DNA of 64,000 bases from NCBI GenBank assembly GCA_003021175.1, contig PXQV01000001.1, positions 63,869 to 127,868 of the forward strand, given 5' to 3'. The translations under genes were made by a program, and so were the position numbers. Source of the DNA: Halobacteriales archaeon QH_7_66_36. GTDB taxonomy: Archaea; Halobacteriota; Halobacteria; Halobacteriales; Haloarculaceae. Of this stretch, positions 26,651 through 35,571 are shown in pieces; position 1 is the stretch's first letter, and each line of letters starts with the position of its first letter. The notes under the pieces were generated by a model. That model saw nothing but the letters and a program-made list of their open reading frames with translations. It had not been told where the DNA came from and ran no database searches.

Positions 26651-27661
26651 ATGCGACAGTATCTCGACCTCGTGGCCGACACGCTCTCGACGGGGAGCCA
26701 CAAGCCGAACCGGACCGGCGTGGACACGATCTCCGATTTCTCCCACCACTACACCGTCGACCTCGCAGAGGGGTTTCCCCTCCTGACGACGAAAGACCTC
26801 TCCGGCTTCCGCTGGAACTCGCTCATCCACGAACTGCTGTGGTATCTCTCCGGCGAGGAGCACATCCGAAACCTCCGCGAGGAGACCGGCATCTGGAACG
26901 CGTGGGCCGACGAGGACGGCAATCTCGACACGGCTTACGGTCGGTTCTGGCGGCGCTATCCGGTGCCCGAGGAGAGCGACCGACTGCCGGGCGAGTCGTG
27001 GACCGGCAACGGTGACCTGCACCGCTTTCAGAACGACGACGGCACCTTCGACCAGTTGGCGTACGCGCTGGAACAGCTCCGCGAGAACCCACGCTCCCGG
27101 CGCATCGTCGTGAACGCATGGCACCCCGCCAACGCCGCCGTCTCCACGCTCCCGCCCTGTCACTACACCTTCGTGTTCAACGTGCAGGACGGCCGGCTCA
27201 ACACCCACCTGACCCAGCGCTCGGGCGACATCGCGCTCGGCGTCCCGTTCAACGTCGCGGCCTACTCGCTGCTCACCCACGCCGTGGCGAACCGGACGGA
27301 TCTGGCGGTGGGCCGGTTCGGCCACACCGTCGTCGACGCCCACATCTACTGTGGCCGGGGCGCGCGCGGTGACTGGTACGGCGAGAATCTCGGTCGCGTA
27401 CAGTCGCGTCTCGCTGACGCCGACGCGCCCGAGGAGTACGAGGCGATCCGCGAGTGGCTGACCGACGCCGCGCCCCCGGAGGCCGACGGCGACGAGCGAC
27501 TCGACCACGTGCCGGGGCTGTTGACGCAACTCACCCGCGAGCCGCGCGAGCGCCCCACTATCGAGGTGGCGAACGAGCCGCTCGACGAGCTGTCGTTCGG
27601 CGACTTCGAACTGTCGGGCTACGACCCCGCGCCCGGGATCGACTTCGCCGTGGCCGAATGA
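26651..27661 (+). CDS. thyA: Thymidylate synthase (ThyA)
   Basis: Makes dTMP from dUMP using methylene-tetrahydrofolate. It has 336 residues with the conserved N-terminal Arg (KPNRTGVDT), GFPLLTTKDL, the RxGDxxLGxPFN-type dUMP region (QRSGDIALGVPFNVA) and the catalytic Cys in LPPCHYTFVF. The C-terminus is longer than in bacterial ThyA. Its stop overlaps the dihydrofolate reductase start (ATGA), an arrangement that fits because ThyA produces the dihydrofolate that DHFR reduces. Confidence 0.97.
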   Translation: MRQYLDLVADTLSTGSHKPNRTGVDTISDFSHHYTVDLAEGFPLLTTKDLSGFRWNSLIHELLWYLSGEEHIRNLREETGIWNAWADEDGNLDTAYGRFWRRYPVPEESDRLPGESWTGNGDLHRFQNDDGTFDQLAYALEQLRENPRSRRIVVNAWHPANAAVSTLPPCHYTFVFNVQDGRLNTHLTQRSGDIALGVPFNVAAYSLLTHAVANRTDLAVGRFGHTVVDAHIYCGRGARGDWYGENLGRVQSRLADADAPEEYEAIREWLTDAAPPEADGDERLDHVPGLLTQLTREPRERPTIEVANEPLDELSFGDFELSGYDPAPGIDFAVAE

Positions 27662-28167
27662 GCGGGAGCGACGACCCCGAACTCGTCGTCGTCGCCGCCG
27701 TCGCGGCCAACGGCGTCATCGGCAAGGACGGCGCGATGCCGTGGCACTACCCCGAAGACCTCGAACACTTCAAGCAGCTCACCACGGGCCACCCCGTGAT
27801 CATGGGCCGGCGCACCCACGAGTCCATCGTCGCGCGCATCGACGGCCCGCTTCCCGACCGGACGAACGTCGTCCTCTCGCGCTCGGACCTCGACCTGCCG
27901 GACGGTGTCGTCCACGCCAGCGACGTGGACGAGGCGGTCGCCATCGCCGGCGAGCGCGACTCGCTCGCGTTCGTGATCGGGGGCGCGACGGTGTACGAGG
28001 CGCTGTTGTCCCGCGCGGACCGGCTGGAGCTCACGGAGATAGACGCGGCGTACGAGGGCGACACGACCTTCCCGGAGGTCGGTGACGCGTGGGTCGAGAC
28101 CGACCGCGACGAGCGCGACCAGTTCGCGTTCGTCACGTACGAGCGCGACCCAGACAGCGGAAACTGA
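27658..28167 (+). CDS. folA: Dihydrofolate reductase
   Basis: NADPH-dependent reduction of dihydrofolate. It has 169 residues from ATG 27658, which overlaps the thyA stop by 4 bp. Family landmarks: VVAAVAANGVIGKDGAMPWH near the N-terminus, the substrate-binding acid in HYPEDLEHF, VIMGRRTHESI, and FVIGGATVYEALL for cofactor binding. A longer in-frame reading starts inside thyA but lacks DHFR-like sequence. The thyA-folA pair is one translationally coupled operon. Confidence 0.96.
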   Translation: MSGSDDPELVVVAAVAANGVIGKDGAMPWHYPEDLEHFKQLTTGHPVIMGRRTHESIVARIDGPLPDRTNVVLSRSDLDLPDGVVHASDVDEAVAIAGERDSLAFVIGGATVYEALLSRADRLELTEIDAAYEGDTTFPEVGDAWVETDRDERDQFAFVTYERDPDSGN

Positions 28168-28227
28168 AGCTGTTTACACAGCGACCACCCTGCGTGCCCG
28201 TCGAGTGTGTCACTGCGCTCGTTTCAA

Positions 28228-28581
28228 CTATAGCTCGTCGGCGAGATACGCGCCCAGCGCGCCACCGAGCGCGCCGCCGCCCACGAAGTAGCCCGCGCCG
28301 AAGAAGAGGAGTATCGGCGCGAACAGCGCGAACAGCCCACCGGACCGACCCATTCCGGCCATCATGAAGCCGCCGACAGTGCCGAACAGCAGTAACGCTG
28401 GCACCAGCGCGAAGACGCCGGCCAGCGCGCCGACCTTCGCGCCCTCGCGGTACTCTCGTGGGATGTCCTGTAGATACCCTGCCAGCGCCCCGCCGATCAC
28501 GATGGCGGCCGGGAGGAACGACAGGAGCAGACCGACGGCAGCGCCGATGGCCGCGTTCAGGAGGGTGTCGCCTTCGCCCAT
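28228..28581 (-). CDS. DUF5518 small membrane protein
   Basis: A 117-residue protein made of four hydrophobic Gly/Ala-rich helices (for example NAAIGAAVGLLLSFLPAAIV, AKVGALAGVFALVPALLLF). The start MGEGDTLLNA is typical of the haloarchaeal DUF5518 family. No catalytic residues are seen and the function is unknown. It converges on folA and lies just downstream of the broken TrkA-N gene on the same strand. Confidence 0.85.
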   Translation of the reverse strand: MGEGDTLLNAAIGAAVGLLLSFLPAAIVIGGALAGYLQDIPREYREGAKVGALAGVFALVPALLLFGTVGGFMMAGMGRSGGLFALFAPILLFFGAGYFVGGGALGGALGAYLADEL

Positions 28582-28615
28582 ACCGGGGTGTGAACACCGA
28601 CCGATAAACGCTTTG

Positions 28616-29153
28616 TCACAGCAGTTCCGACACCTCCGTCCCGCTGGTCACCTCCGGAATGATCACCTCGTCGGCGCCGGCCCGGCGGGCGGTTCCTTCG
28701 TACATCTCTTCGCCGATCCGGGTGACGATCCGACACTCCGGCCTCGGCGAGCCGCTGCGTGATGGTGCGGCCGAACATGCCGAAGCCACAGACGACGACG
28801 TGATTTTCGAGTGTCTCTATCTGACGTTTCACCCGTATGCGTCGTAGTTCCGTCCCGATCTGTCCGCCGAAGGCCGCCGCCACCACCGTCTCGCCGGCCC
28901 AGATGCCCGACACCACCAGCCCGGAGAACACAACGAGCGCGACTGCTTTCGTGAGACGCGCCGGGCCGCCCGGATGCTCGACGAAGTGTAATTCGAGGCC
29001 CGTCGGGTCGAGCAGCCAGAACGCGGCTTCCACCACGCCGATGTCCGCGAGCGAGACGAAGGCGACGACACCTCCGACTGCGGTGACGACGAAGGCCGTC
29101 GCGGGCACCAACATGCGCCGCAGCAACGGCCGGTCGACGATTCGCTCTGCCAC
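28616..29153 (-). pseudogene. Membrane TrkA-N (RCK) potassium-channel-type protein, broken by internal deletion
   Basis: From GTG 29153 the frame encodes two membrane helices, a linker (ELRRIRVKRQIETLENH) and the start of an RCK/TrkA-N Rossmann domain (VVVCGFGMFGRTITQRLAEAG). It breaks near 28739. The +1 frame then reads ECRIVTRIGEEMYEGTARRA and GADEVIIPEVTSGTEVSELL, the normal end of a TrkA-N domain, to a TGA at 28618-28616. About 60 central residues of the NAD-binding domain are missing and the frame is lost. The intact form would have been a ligand-gated K+ channel or transport regulator; this copy cannot fold properly. An unrepaired reading runs on to 28557 as an Arg-rich tail. Confidence 0.87.
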
Positions 29154-29240
29154 GCCCTGTGGTAACAATCAGCGAGACAAAAGCTTCTCGCCGTCGCGTT
29201 CCGCGTGCATTTATACTGGTCCGAATCGCAGTCCCGGTAG

Positions 29241-30356
29241 ATGAAGCGGGCCGTCGTTCCAATCGTCTGCCTGCTCGTGGCGGCCAGCCTCGCCGCGGCC
29301 GGTGTCGCCGCCGGAGACGCCACACAGCCGCCCGAACTCACGCAGCAGGACTTCGACCGGACGAAGTTCAACGTCACCGTCTACGCCAACGGCTCCGCCC
29401 GGTGGACGTTCACGTTCTCGCGGGGGCTCGAAAACGAGTCCGAACAGGCCGCCTTCGAGGACTACGCCGACCAGTTCAACACGGAAGAGAAGTCGCTGTA
29501 CACCGACTTCCAAGCCAGAGCCGACGCGCTCACGGCGAAGGGCGAGAACACCACCGGCCGCTCGATGGAGGCGAGAGCCTACGCCAGGCGCGCGTACGTC
29601 GAGGAGAACCTACCGGGTCAAGACGACAACGTCGGCGCCGTCGAGATGTCGTTCCGCTGGACGAACGCCGCACGCACCAGCGGTGACCGCGTCGTCCTCA
29701 GCGACATCTTCGAGGGCGGGTTCTACATCGCCTCGAATCAGGCGCTCGTCGTGACCCACGGCCCGAACCTCGTGTTCAGCGACGCGGAACCCGCCCCGAG
29801 TTCGACGAGCAATCGCAGTTCGCTGACGGCCAGCGACGCCGTCACGTGGGGGGGCGAGCGGTCGTTCAGCGAACAGCGGCCGCTGGTCGTGCTCGGTCCG
29901 CCCGACGAAACACCAGCCGACGGTGGGACCGACCCGACGACTGACGAGGGCGGAGGCGTCGGTCTCGGCTCGTTCCCGTGGCTCGCGCTCGCCGCAGTTC
30001 TCCTCTTGGGCGTGGGCGCGGCCTACGCCTACAAGTCGGGCGCGCTGGACGACCGCGGCGGGTCGAGCGCGGCCGAGGGAGGCGTCTCGACGCCGGACAT
30101 CAGCGAGGAAGAGTTGCTGAGCGACGAGGACCGCGTCGTCTCGATGCTCGAAGACCGGGGCGGCCGGATGAAGCAGGTGAACATCGTCGAGGAGACCGGC
30201 TGGTCGAAGTCGAAGGTGTCAATGTTGCTGTCCGACATGGAAGACGACGAGCTGATCTCGAAGCTCCGCGTCGGCCGTGAGAACATCGTCTCGCTGGCCG
30301 GCGAGGAGCCCGAGGCCGCCGGCTCGCCGTTCGACGACGAGGACGACGGCGAGTGA
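29241..30356 (+). CDS. Membrane-anchored winged-helix regulator with extracellular domain
   Basis: A 371-residue one-pass protein. Signal peptide (KRAVVPIVCLLVAASLAAAG), an extracellular domain of about 190 residues with strand pattern FNVTVYANGSARWTFTFSRG, a low-complexity Gly/Thr linker, one membrane helix (FPWLALAAVLLLGVGAAYAY), an acidic linker and a C-terminal winged helix-turn-helix (RMKQVNIVEETGWSKSKVSM). This layout is common in haloarchaea and would couple an outside signal to transcription at the membrane. Ligand and targets are unknown. Divergent from the broken TrkA-N gene. Confidence 0.87.
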   Translation: MKRAVVPIVCLLVAASLAAAGVAAGDATQPPELTQQDFDRTKFNVTVYANGSARWTFTFSRGLENESEQAAFEDYADQFNTEEKSLYTDFQARADALTAKGENTTGRSMEARAYARRAYVEENLPGQDDNVGAVEMSFRWTNAARTSGDRVVLSDIFEGGFYIASNQALVVTHGPNLVFSDAEPAPSSTSNRSSLTASDAVTWGGERSFSEQRPLVVLGPPDETPADGGTDPTTDEGGGVGLGSFPWLALAAVLLLGVGAAYAYKSGALDDRGGSSAAEGGVSTPDISEEELLSDEDRVVSMLEDRGGRMKQVNIVEETGWSKSKVSMLLSDMEDDELISKLRVGRENIVSLAGEEPEAAGSPFDDEDDGE

Positions 30357-30390
30357 GAAACCACGACACGGCGACCCCGAAGCGCAACGG

Positions 30391-30397
30391 TTATACA
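30391..30397 (+). promoter_or_regulatory. TATA box of tRNA-Glu
   Basis: TTATACA, about 41 bp upstream of the tRNA 5' end, is the only AT-rich hexamer in this gap. The position fits a start of transcription 10-15 nt before the mature tRNA. Confidence 0.55.
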
Positions 30398-30434
30398 ACG
30401 TACCACGCTATCGAACGATGTACACGAGTGACGT

Positions 30435-30509
30435 GCTCTGGTGGTGTAGTCCGGCCAATCATATCACCCTCTCACGGTGATGACCAGGGTTCGAATCCCT
30501 GCCGGAGCA
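30435..30509 (+). tRNA. tRNA-Glu (CTC anticodon)
   Basis: A 75-nt tRNA. Acceptor stem GCTCTGG with CCGGAGC (one G-T pair), discriminator A at 30509, D arm GTGTAGTCCGGCCAATC, anticodon loop CTCTCAC between TCACC and GGTGA giving CTC (reads GAG), T arm AGGGTTCGAATCCCT. CCA is not encoded. Confidence 0.95.
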
Positions 30510-30614
30510 CTCGACATTCTCCGAGAAGTCTCCCCACGAAGCCGCGGCTTCGAGCCGTCACACCTACCGCCGCAGGCCGGTACACTTCTCACACGCCGCT
30601 CCGAGAGTGAGGCT

Positions 30615-31940
30615 ATGACTGACGCGCTGCATCGACTCGCACGGACGTGTCTCGACGCCGGTATCGACGCCGCACAGCCGGCCCGCGTCGTCGCCGAGTC
30701 GGTTACCGCGGCCGACGACGCGTTGACGGTCGGGGGCCGGCCGCCCGGCGGCGAGGACTCGTCCGTAACCTACGACCTCACCGCGTACGACGAACTCCTG
30801 ATCGTCGGTGGTGGCAACGCCGCGGGCACGGCAGCGGCGGCACTGGAGGCAGAACTCGGCGCTCAGATCGACGATGGCGTGGTCGTGTCCGACGTGCCGA
30901 CGGAGACAGATCGCGTGACGATGGTCGAAGGGAGCCATCCGGTCCCTGACGAGACGGCCGTGGACGGGACGCGGCGACTCCGCGAACTGCTCGTCGGCGC
31001 GGACGAACGCACGCTCGTGCTCGCTGTCGTCAGCGGCGGGGGGAGCGCGCTCCTGCCGGCACCGGCCGGCGACCTGACGCTCGACGACCTCCGCGCGACG
31101 ACCGAACAGTTGCTCGCGAGCGGCGCGAGCATCGACGAGATCAACGCCGTCCGCAAACACTGTTCGGCGACGAAGGGCGGGCGACTGGCCACCGCCGCGT
31201 CGCCCGCGACGGTCGCCGCCCTCGTGTTCAGCGACGTGGTCGGGAACGACCCGGCCGTCGTCGCCAGCGGTCCGTTCACGCCCGACCCGTCGACGTACGC
31301 GGAGGCCCGTGCCGTCGCCGACCGATACGACCTCGACCTGCCGGACGCGGTCGAATCGCGGCTGTCGCAGGGCGTCGCCGGCGCGGTTCCCGAGACGCCC
31401 GGTCCCGAGGATTCGGCTTTCGAGCGCGTGACGACGCGGCTCCTCGCGGACGGTTACACCGCGGCGAGCGCGGCCGCCGAGGCCGCGCCCGACGAATACG
31501 AGTCCGTGATCCTCTCGACGCGCGTTCGCGGCGAGGCGCGGGCGGCGGCACAGTCACACGTCGCGATAGCAGAGCAGATCCGCGCGACCGGCGACCCGGT
31601 CGCGCCGCCGGCGGTCGTCGTCTCCGGCGGCGAGACGACCGTGACGCTCGACACTGATCCCGGTCGCGGCGGGCCGAATCAGGAGTTCGCGCTCGCCGCG
31701 GCGCTCGAACTCGACGCGGAGGGGGTCGTCGTCGCCGCCGTCGACACGGACGGTCGCGACGGCGCATCGGCTGTCGCGGGCGCGAGCGTCGACCGCGAGA
31801 CGGTCACCGATGTCACGGCCGCCCGGCGCGCGCTCGCCGACCACGACGCGGGGTCGTATCTGGCAACCGTGGACGCGCTCGTCAACACCGGCTCGACGGG
31901 GACGAACGTCAACGACCTGCGCGTCCTCGTTGTTCGTTAG
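30615..31940 (+). CDS. Glycerate 2-kinase (MOFRL/DUF4147 family)
   Basis: Phosphorylates D-glycerate to 2-phosphoglycerate. It has 441 residues from ATG 30615; the longer upstream reading crosses the tRNA and is not coding. The family landmarks are a GGGNAAG nucleotide loop (LIVGGGNAAGTAAAAL), VVSGGGSALLP, NAVRKHCSATKGGRLA, DVVGNDPAVVASGP and the C-terminal MOFRL domain (DTDGRDGA, NTGSTGTNVNDL). It connects glycerate or sugar-acid breakdown to lower glycolysis. The 3' end overlaps the convergent UbiB-like gene by 4 bp. Confidence 0.92.
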   Translation: MTDALHRLARTCLDAGIDAAQPARVVAESVTAADDALTVGGRPPGGEDSSVTYDLTAYDELLIVGGGNAAGTAAAALEAELGAQIDDGVVVSDVPTETDRVTMVEGSHPVPDETAVDGTRRLRELLVGADERTLVLAVVSGGGSALLPAPAGDLTLDDLRATTEQLLASGASIDEINAVRKHCSATKGGRLATAASPATVAALVFSDVVGNDPAVVASGPFTPDPSTYAEARAVADRYDLDLPDAVESRLSQGVAGAVPETPGPEDSAFERVTTRLLADGYTAASAAAEAAPDEYESVILSTRVRGEARAAAQSHVAIAEQIRATGDPVAPPAVVVSGGETTVTLDTDPGRGGPNQEFALAAALELDAEGVVVAAVDTDGRDGASAVAGASVDRETVTDVTAARRALADHDAGSYLATVDALVNTGSTGTNVNDLRVLVVR

Positions 31941-33673
31941 TTCCGCTTTCGCTCGAAGCTCCGACCGGCGACCTGCGCGCCGACCTGTATTGAGCGGTTC
32001 GACCGCCGCCGGAAGGTGTACGTGAGCGCGACCACGCCGGCCCCGGTCGTGGCCGCGACGACGGCGGCCACTCCGGGTTGATCGAACGCGACGAGCGCGC
32101 TCGTCGCCAGTCCGCCGACCCCGACCCCGATACCGAGACCGATTCGCGTGGCGAGTCTGCGAAACGACCCCGGGTCGTCGGCGTACAGGAAGGTGACGTC
32201 CGCGTCGCCGCGCGCGACCCGGTCGAGCGTCCCCTCGGCGGCCGGCGGGACGGCGAACAACCCGCGAACCGTGTCGCGCGCCAGCGACTCCAGTTCCTCG
32301 CGGGCGATGCCGGTCGCGTCGAGGTCCGCGAGGCCGCGCTTTCGAATGAAGTCGGTGACCGCCGAGACGAAGTCGAACTCCTCGTCCAGCGTCCGGGTGA
32401 CGCCCTCCAACACCGTCGAGACGCGGACGATGAGCGCCAGATCCTGCGGGAGCCGGAACGGAAACTCGCTGATGTCGCCGACGGCGGCCTGAAACTCCCG
32501 GACGTACTGTTGGATCTCGTCCTGATCGAACGGCTGCCCTTGGAGCTGTTCGATCACGAGTTCGAACACCTGTCGGAGCAGTTCCCGGTCGGCGTCGGGG
32601 TCGAGCGCGCCCATCTGGATGAACGCGTCGATGACGCGGTCGATGTCGTCGGTCGCGAGGCCGACGTAGAAGTCGAGTATCTGGTCGCGCCGCTGTGCCG
32701 AGAGCCGGCCGACGACGCCGAAGTCGTAGAAGACGATTGCGCCGTCGGACCGCACCGAGAGATTGCCCGGGTGCGGGTCGGCGTGGAAGACGCCGTCCTC
32801 GACTATCATGCGGAAGTACGCCTCCGAGAGCTGGTCGACTAAGTCTGAGGGTTCGATCCCCTGTGCTTCGAGCGCGTCCACGTCGGTGATCTTCGTCCCC
32901 TCGACGTACTCCATCGTCAGCACGCGCTCTGTGGTTCGATCGGCGACGACGGGGGGAACAACGATGCTCGGCTCGTCGGCGAAGTTCTCGCGCACTTCCT
33001 GCAGTCGGTCGGCCTCCGCCTCGTAGTTCATCTCGCCGCGGATGGTGGTCGCGAACTCGGCGGCGAGATTCTCCATCGTGAACGTCTGTCCCGGCGGCGC
33101 GAAGCGGAGCACCGCCGGCAGGAGCGTCTCCACGACGACCAAGTCCGCCTCGACACGCTCGCGGATATTCGGCCGGAGCACCTTCACGGCCACGCGCTCG
33201 CCGTCGTGGGTCGCCGTGTACACCTGTCCGAGCGACGCGCCGCTGATCGCCTCGCGGTCGAACTCGTCGAACACCTCGTCGACGGGACCGAGCTCCGCCT
33301 CGACGACCGGCTCGATCCGCGCCCAGTCCTCGGGCGGCACCTCGTCTTGAAGCGCGGACAGCTCGTCGATGTACGCCGGCGGGAGCACGTCGGGCCGCGC
33401 GGAGAGGATCTGTCCCACCTTGATGAACGTCGGGCCGAGGTCGAGCAGCGTCTCCAGCAGATACGCCGCCCGGCGGCGCTGGTCGGCGACCGTCACCTCG
33501 CGGCCCCGACCGACGAGGAGGAATCGGCGACGGTCCCGAGCGTACGCGACCGCGAGCGGGAGGAACGCACGGAGCACGGCGACGAAGCGCCGGAGCGTCC
33601 GTAGCGTGGTCGGCTCGGGCCGGTCGGTCGCGGTCTGCGTCGTCACTACCCGCCGTACGTGGAGCCACCCCAA
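31937..33673 (-). CDS. ABC1/UbiB/AarF-family atypical kinase
   Basis: A 578-residue protein-kinase-like ATPase. N-terminal KxGQ region (FIKVGQILSARPDVLPPAYI), Ala-rich loop ISGASLGQVYTA, AVKVLRP with the catalytic Lys, HADPHPGN and FYDFGVVG as the metal-binding loop. Two C-terminal hydrophobic helices place it at the membrane. Relatives support ubiquinone synthesis in bacteria; haloarchaea use menaquinone, so a general isoprenoid-quinone or lipid role is the better inference. Confidence 0.93.
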   Translation of the reverse strand: MGWLHVRRVVTTQTATDRPEPTTLRTLRRFVAVLRAFLPLAVAYARDRRRFLLVGRGREVTVADQRRRAAYLLETLLDLGPTFIKVGQILSARPDVLPPAYIDELSALQDEVPPEDWARIEPVVEAELGPVDEVFDEFDREAISGASLGQVYTATHDGERVAVKVLRPNIRERVEADLVVVETLLPAVLRFAPPGQTFTMENLAAEFATTIRGEMNYEAEADRLQEVRENFADEPSIVVPPVVADRTTERVLTMEYVEGTKITDVDALEAQGIEPSDLVDQLSEAYFRMIVEDGVFHADPHPGNLSVRSDGAIVFYDFGVVGRLSAQRRDQILDFYVGLATDDIDRVIDAFIQMGALDPDADRELLRQVFELVIEQLQGQPFDQDEIQQYVREFQAAVGDISEFPFRLPQDLALIVRVSTVLEGVTRTLDEEFDFVSAVTDFIRKRGLADLDATGIAREELESLARDTVRGLFAVPPAAEGTLDRVARGDADVTFLYADDPGSFRRLATRIGLGIGVGVGGLATSALVAFDQPGVAAVVAATTGAGVVALTYTFRRRSNRSIQVGAQVAGRSFERKRN

Positions 33674-33683
33674 GTGACTGTCC

Positions 33684-34172
33684 CTAGAAGACCGCGTCGA
33701 GTTGGTCGAACGTCGCCGCCAGTTCGCCGGAGTTGTCGACCACGAGGTCCGCGTCCTGCACCGGGTCGTACGTCTCGCGGAACTGCTCGTACACCGCTAC
33801 GTCGGCGTCGCTGGCGTCGTCGCTCCGGGCGTGGATGCGCTCGCGCACCACCTCGTCTGCACACTCGACGCCCACGAGTCTGAAGGCCGCGTCAACGGAC
33901 TGGGCGGCTTCGCGTGCGCCAGTCCGGAACGCCTCTGTGCGGAACGTCGCGTCGAGGACGACGCTCTCGTCCGCGAGCGCGGCCGTCGCCCGGTCGAACA
34001 GCTCCGCGTAGACGGTCTCCGTCTCGGCCGCCGTGTACGCCGGGTCGTCGAACAGGTCCTTGCGAACCACGTCGGTGCGGAGGAGACGCGCGTCGAGTCT
34101 CTCGGTTATCTCTCGGGCAACCGTCGTCTTCCCCGTCCCCGGCAACCCACAAACGACGACCAGCGTGTTCAC
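33684..34172 (-). CDS. P-loop kinase-like ATPase (AAA_33 family)
   Basis: A small phosphotransferase-like protein of about 162 residues if started at GTG 34172 (VNTLVVVC); a GTG at 34193 adds seven residues. Walker A is CGLPGTGKTTVA right at the N-terminus, which favours the shorter start. LLRTDVVRKDLF and VVLDATFRTEAFR match the family of zeta-toxin/shikimate-kinase-like proteins that phosphorylate small molecules. The substrate is unknown. It ends 10 bp upstream of the UbiB-like gene start on the same strand. Confidence 0.82.
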   Translation of the reverse strand: MNTLVVVCGLPGTGKTTVAREITERLDARLLRTDVVRKDLFDDPAYTAAETETVYAELFDRATAALADESVVLDATFRTEAFRTGAREAAQSVDAAFRLVGVECADEVVRERIHARSDDASDADVAVYEQFRETYDPVQDADLVVDNSGELAATFDQLDAVF

Positions 34173-34222
34173 GCGAACGACCTGCGCCAGCACCCACTAA
34201 TCGGTTGCGACCTCGGCCCGCC

Positions 34223-34804
34223 TCAGACGTCGACCGGACAGCCGTTTATCTCGCCGCCGCGCATCCCGTCCGCGAGCCAGAACACGGACAGGAGCAACAC
34301 CACGCCGGAGCCGAGTGCGAACTCCAGCCCGTCGAGCGGGAGCAAGAGGAGCAGTCCCGACCCGCCCACGAGCGAGAGGAGGCCAGCGAGGACCGCGGAC
34401 CCGCAGGCCGCACAGCCGGCACCGAGCGTCCCGAGCACGACGCCTGCCGCGCTCGACCTCCCTTTCCGCACGGAGATGCCGTGCTCGCGGAAGTGGTACA
34501 CGGCCATCGTTACGTCGACGCCGGTGAGGGCCGCGACGCCGACGAGGAGCAGTCCCTGCACGGTCGTGAAGCTTGGTCCGACGAAAGGACACTGGGCGAC
34601 GAGGAGACGAATCCGAGCCGTAGCTGCCAGATCACCCGTGACCGCGAACACCACGAGCTGTCCGTTCAGTGAGAAGACGAACAGGGCGAGCGCGGCGACG
34701 GCGACGATGCCCCCGAGCAGTGCGTAGCCGGGCACCGAGAGTACGAGCCGCGCCGTGCGCCTCATCAGTCGCCAGTCGCGTCGCCGTGTCGGCACCCGAA
34801 TCAT
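34223..34804 (-). CDS. Membrane protein with a Cys-x2-Cys helix, coupled to a DsbA-like lipoprotein
   Basis: A 193-residue integral membrane protein with about five helices. One helix is the Gly/Ala/Cys-rich LGTLGAGCAACGSAVLAG, containing a Cys-Ala-Ala-Cys pair, and another Cys lies in VAQCPFVGP. The start codon overlaps the stop of the DsbA-like gene (ATGA). The cysteines inside the membrane and the coupling suggest a role as redox partner of the DsbA-like protein, comparable in job to DsbB, VKOR or CcdA, but I recognise none of those families in the sequence. The pairing is an inference. Confidence 0.75.
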   Translation of the reverse strand: MIRVPTRRRDWRLMRRTARLVLSVPGYALLGGIVAVAALALFVFSLNGQLVVFAVTGDLAATARIRLLVAQCPFVGPSFTTVQGLLLVGVAALTGVDVTMAVYHFREHGISVRKGRSSAAGVVLGTLGAGCAACGSAVLAGLLSLVGGSGLLLLLPLDGLEFALGSGVVLLLSVFWLADGMRGGEINGCPVDV

Positions 34805-35457
34805 CAGTAACCCAACCCCGCCGCGAACACGTCGTACCCCTGCGGGCCGTTAACCGTGGTCTGGAACTCGCCGTCGCGGAAGAGATAACACGTCGGCGTC
34901 CCGTCGATCCCGAGCTCTTCACCCACCGCGAGGTCAGTCTCGACCGGCGGGTCGTACTCGCCGTTCTGTGCGGCCGAGACAGCTGGCTCCGCGTCGACGC
35001 TCGTCTCCTCGGCGAGGAACGTGCGCGAACAGTCGGCGACGTTGTCGGTCGAGAAGGCGTCCTGCTCGTCGTAGTAGTGACTCTTCAGCGCCCAGAACGC
35101 GTCCGCCGAGGCGTCGTAGGCCGATTCGAGGATGCGCGTCGCCGGCTTGCCCCACTCGTAGATGATCGGCAACCCGCGGTAGACGAAGGCGGCCTTTTCC
35201 TGCGCGACGAGCTTCGAGCGTATCTGCGGGAGCGTGTTCTGCTCGAACCGCCGACACTGCGTACACGAGGGGTCCTCGAAGGCGACGATGGCGGTGCCGC
35301 CCGCGGTGTCGCCGAGCGTCGGCTGGTCGGCCAGCGCGCGACCGGCAGGGTGCTCCGACAGCGACTGCCCGCCGCTGCCGCCACCGTCGAGGCTCGTACA
35401 GCCGGCGAGCGCGACGACCCCTGTCCCGGCCGTCGCGAGGAGCGTCCGTCTATCCAT
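34804..35457 (-). CDS. DsbA/thioredoxin-fold thiol-disulfide lipoprotein
   Basis: A 217-residue exported lipoprotein. The N-terminus MDRRTLLATAGTGVVALAGC combines a twin-Arg-like start with a lipobox (ALAGC). After a Gly/Ser linker, a thioredoxin-like DsbA fold follows with active site CTQC in FEDPSCTQCRRFE, the helical insertion (YYDEQDAFSTDN) and the cis-Pro loop GTPTCYLF. It would oxidise or isomerise disulfides on the outer face of the membrane. It overlaps the next membrane gene by 4 bp (ATGA), so the two are translated together. Confidence 0.9.
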   Translation of the reverse strand: MDRRTLLATAGTGVVALAGCTSLDGGGSGGQSLSEHPAGRALADQPTLGDTAGGTAIVAFEDPSCTQCRRFEQNTLPQIRSKLVAQEKAAFVYRGLPIIYEWGKPATRILESAYDASADAFWALKSHYYDEQDAFSTDNVADCSRTFLAEETSVDAEPAVSAAQNGEYDPPVETDLAVGEELGIDGTPTCYLFRDGEFQTTVNGPQGYDVFAAGLGY

Positions 35458-35571
35458 ACCGACGGTGCGCGTGCGACCGACTGAATGGTTCGTCGGTCGT
35501 GCGTCGCGGCCGCGCCGGCGAGTGTGGCTCCGTGGCGTGTGTTTTTCGGGACGGCACCCGTCGGTGCAGGT

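Noticed and set aside
30477-30614. Extension of glycerate kinase upstream to a start inside tRNA-Glu
   Set aside because: The extra codons overlap the tRNA and do not resemble the family; ATG 30615 gives the standard N-terminus.
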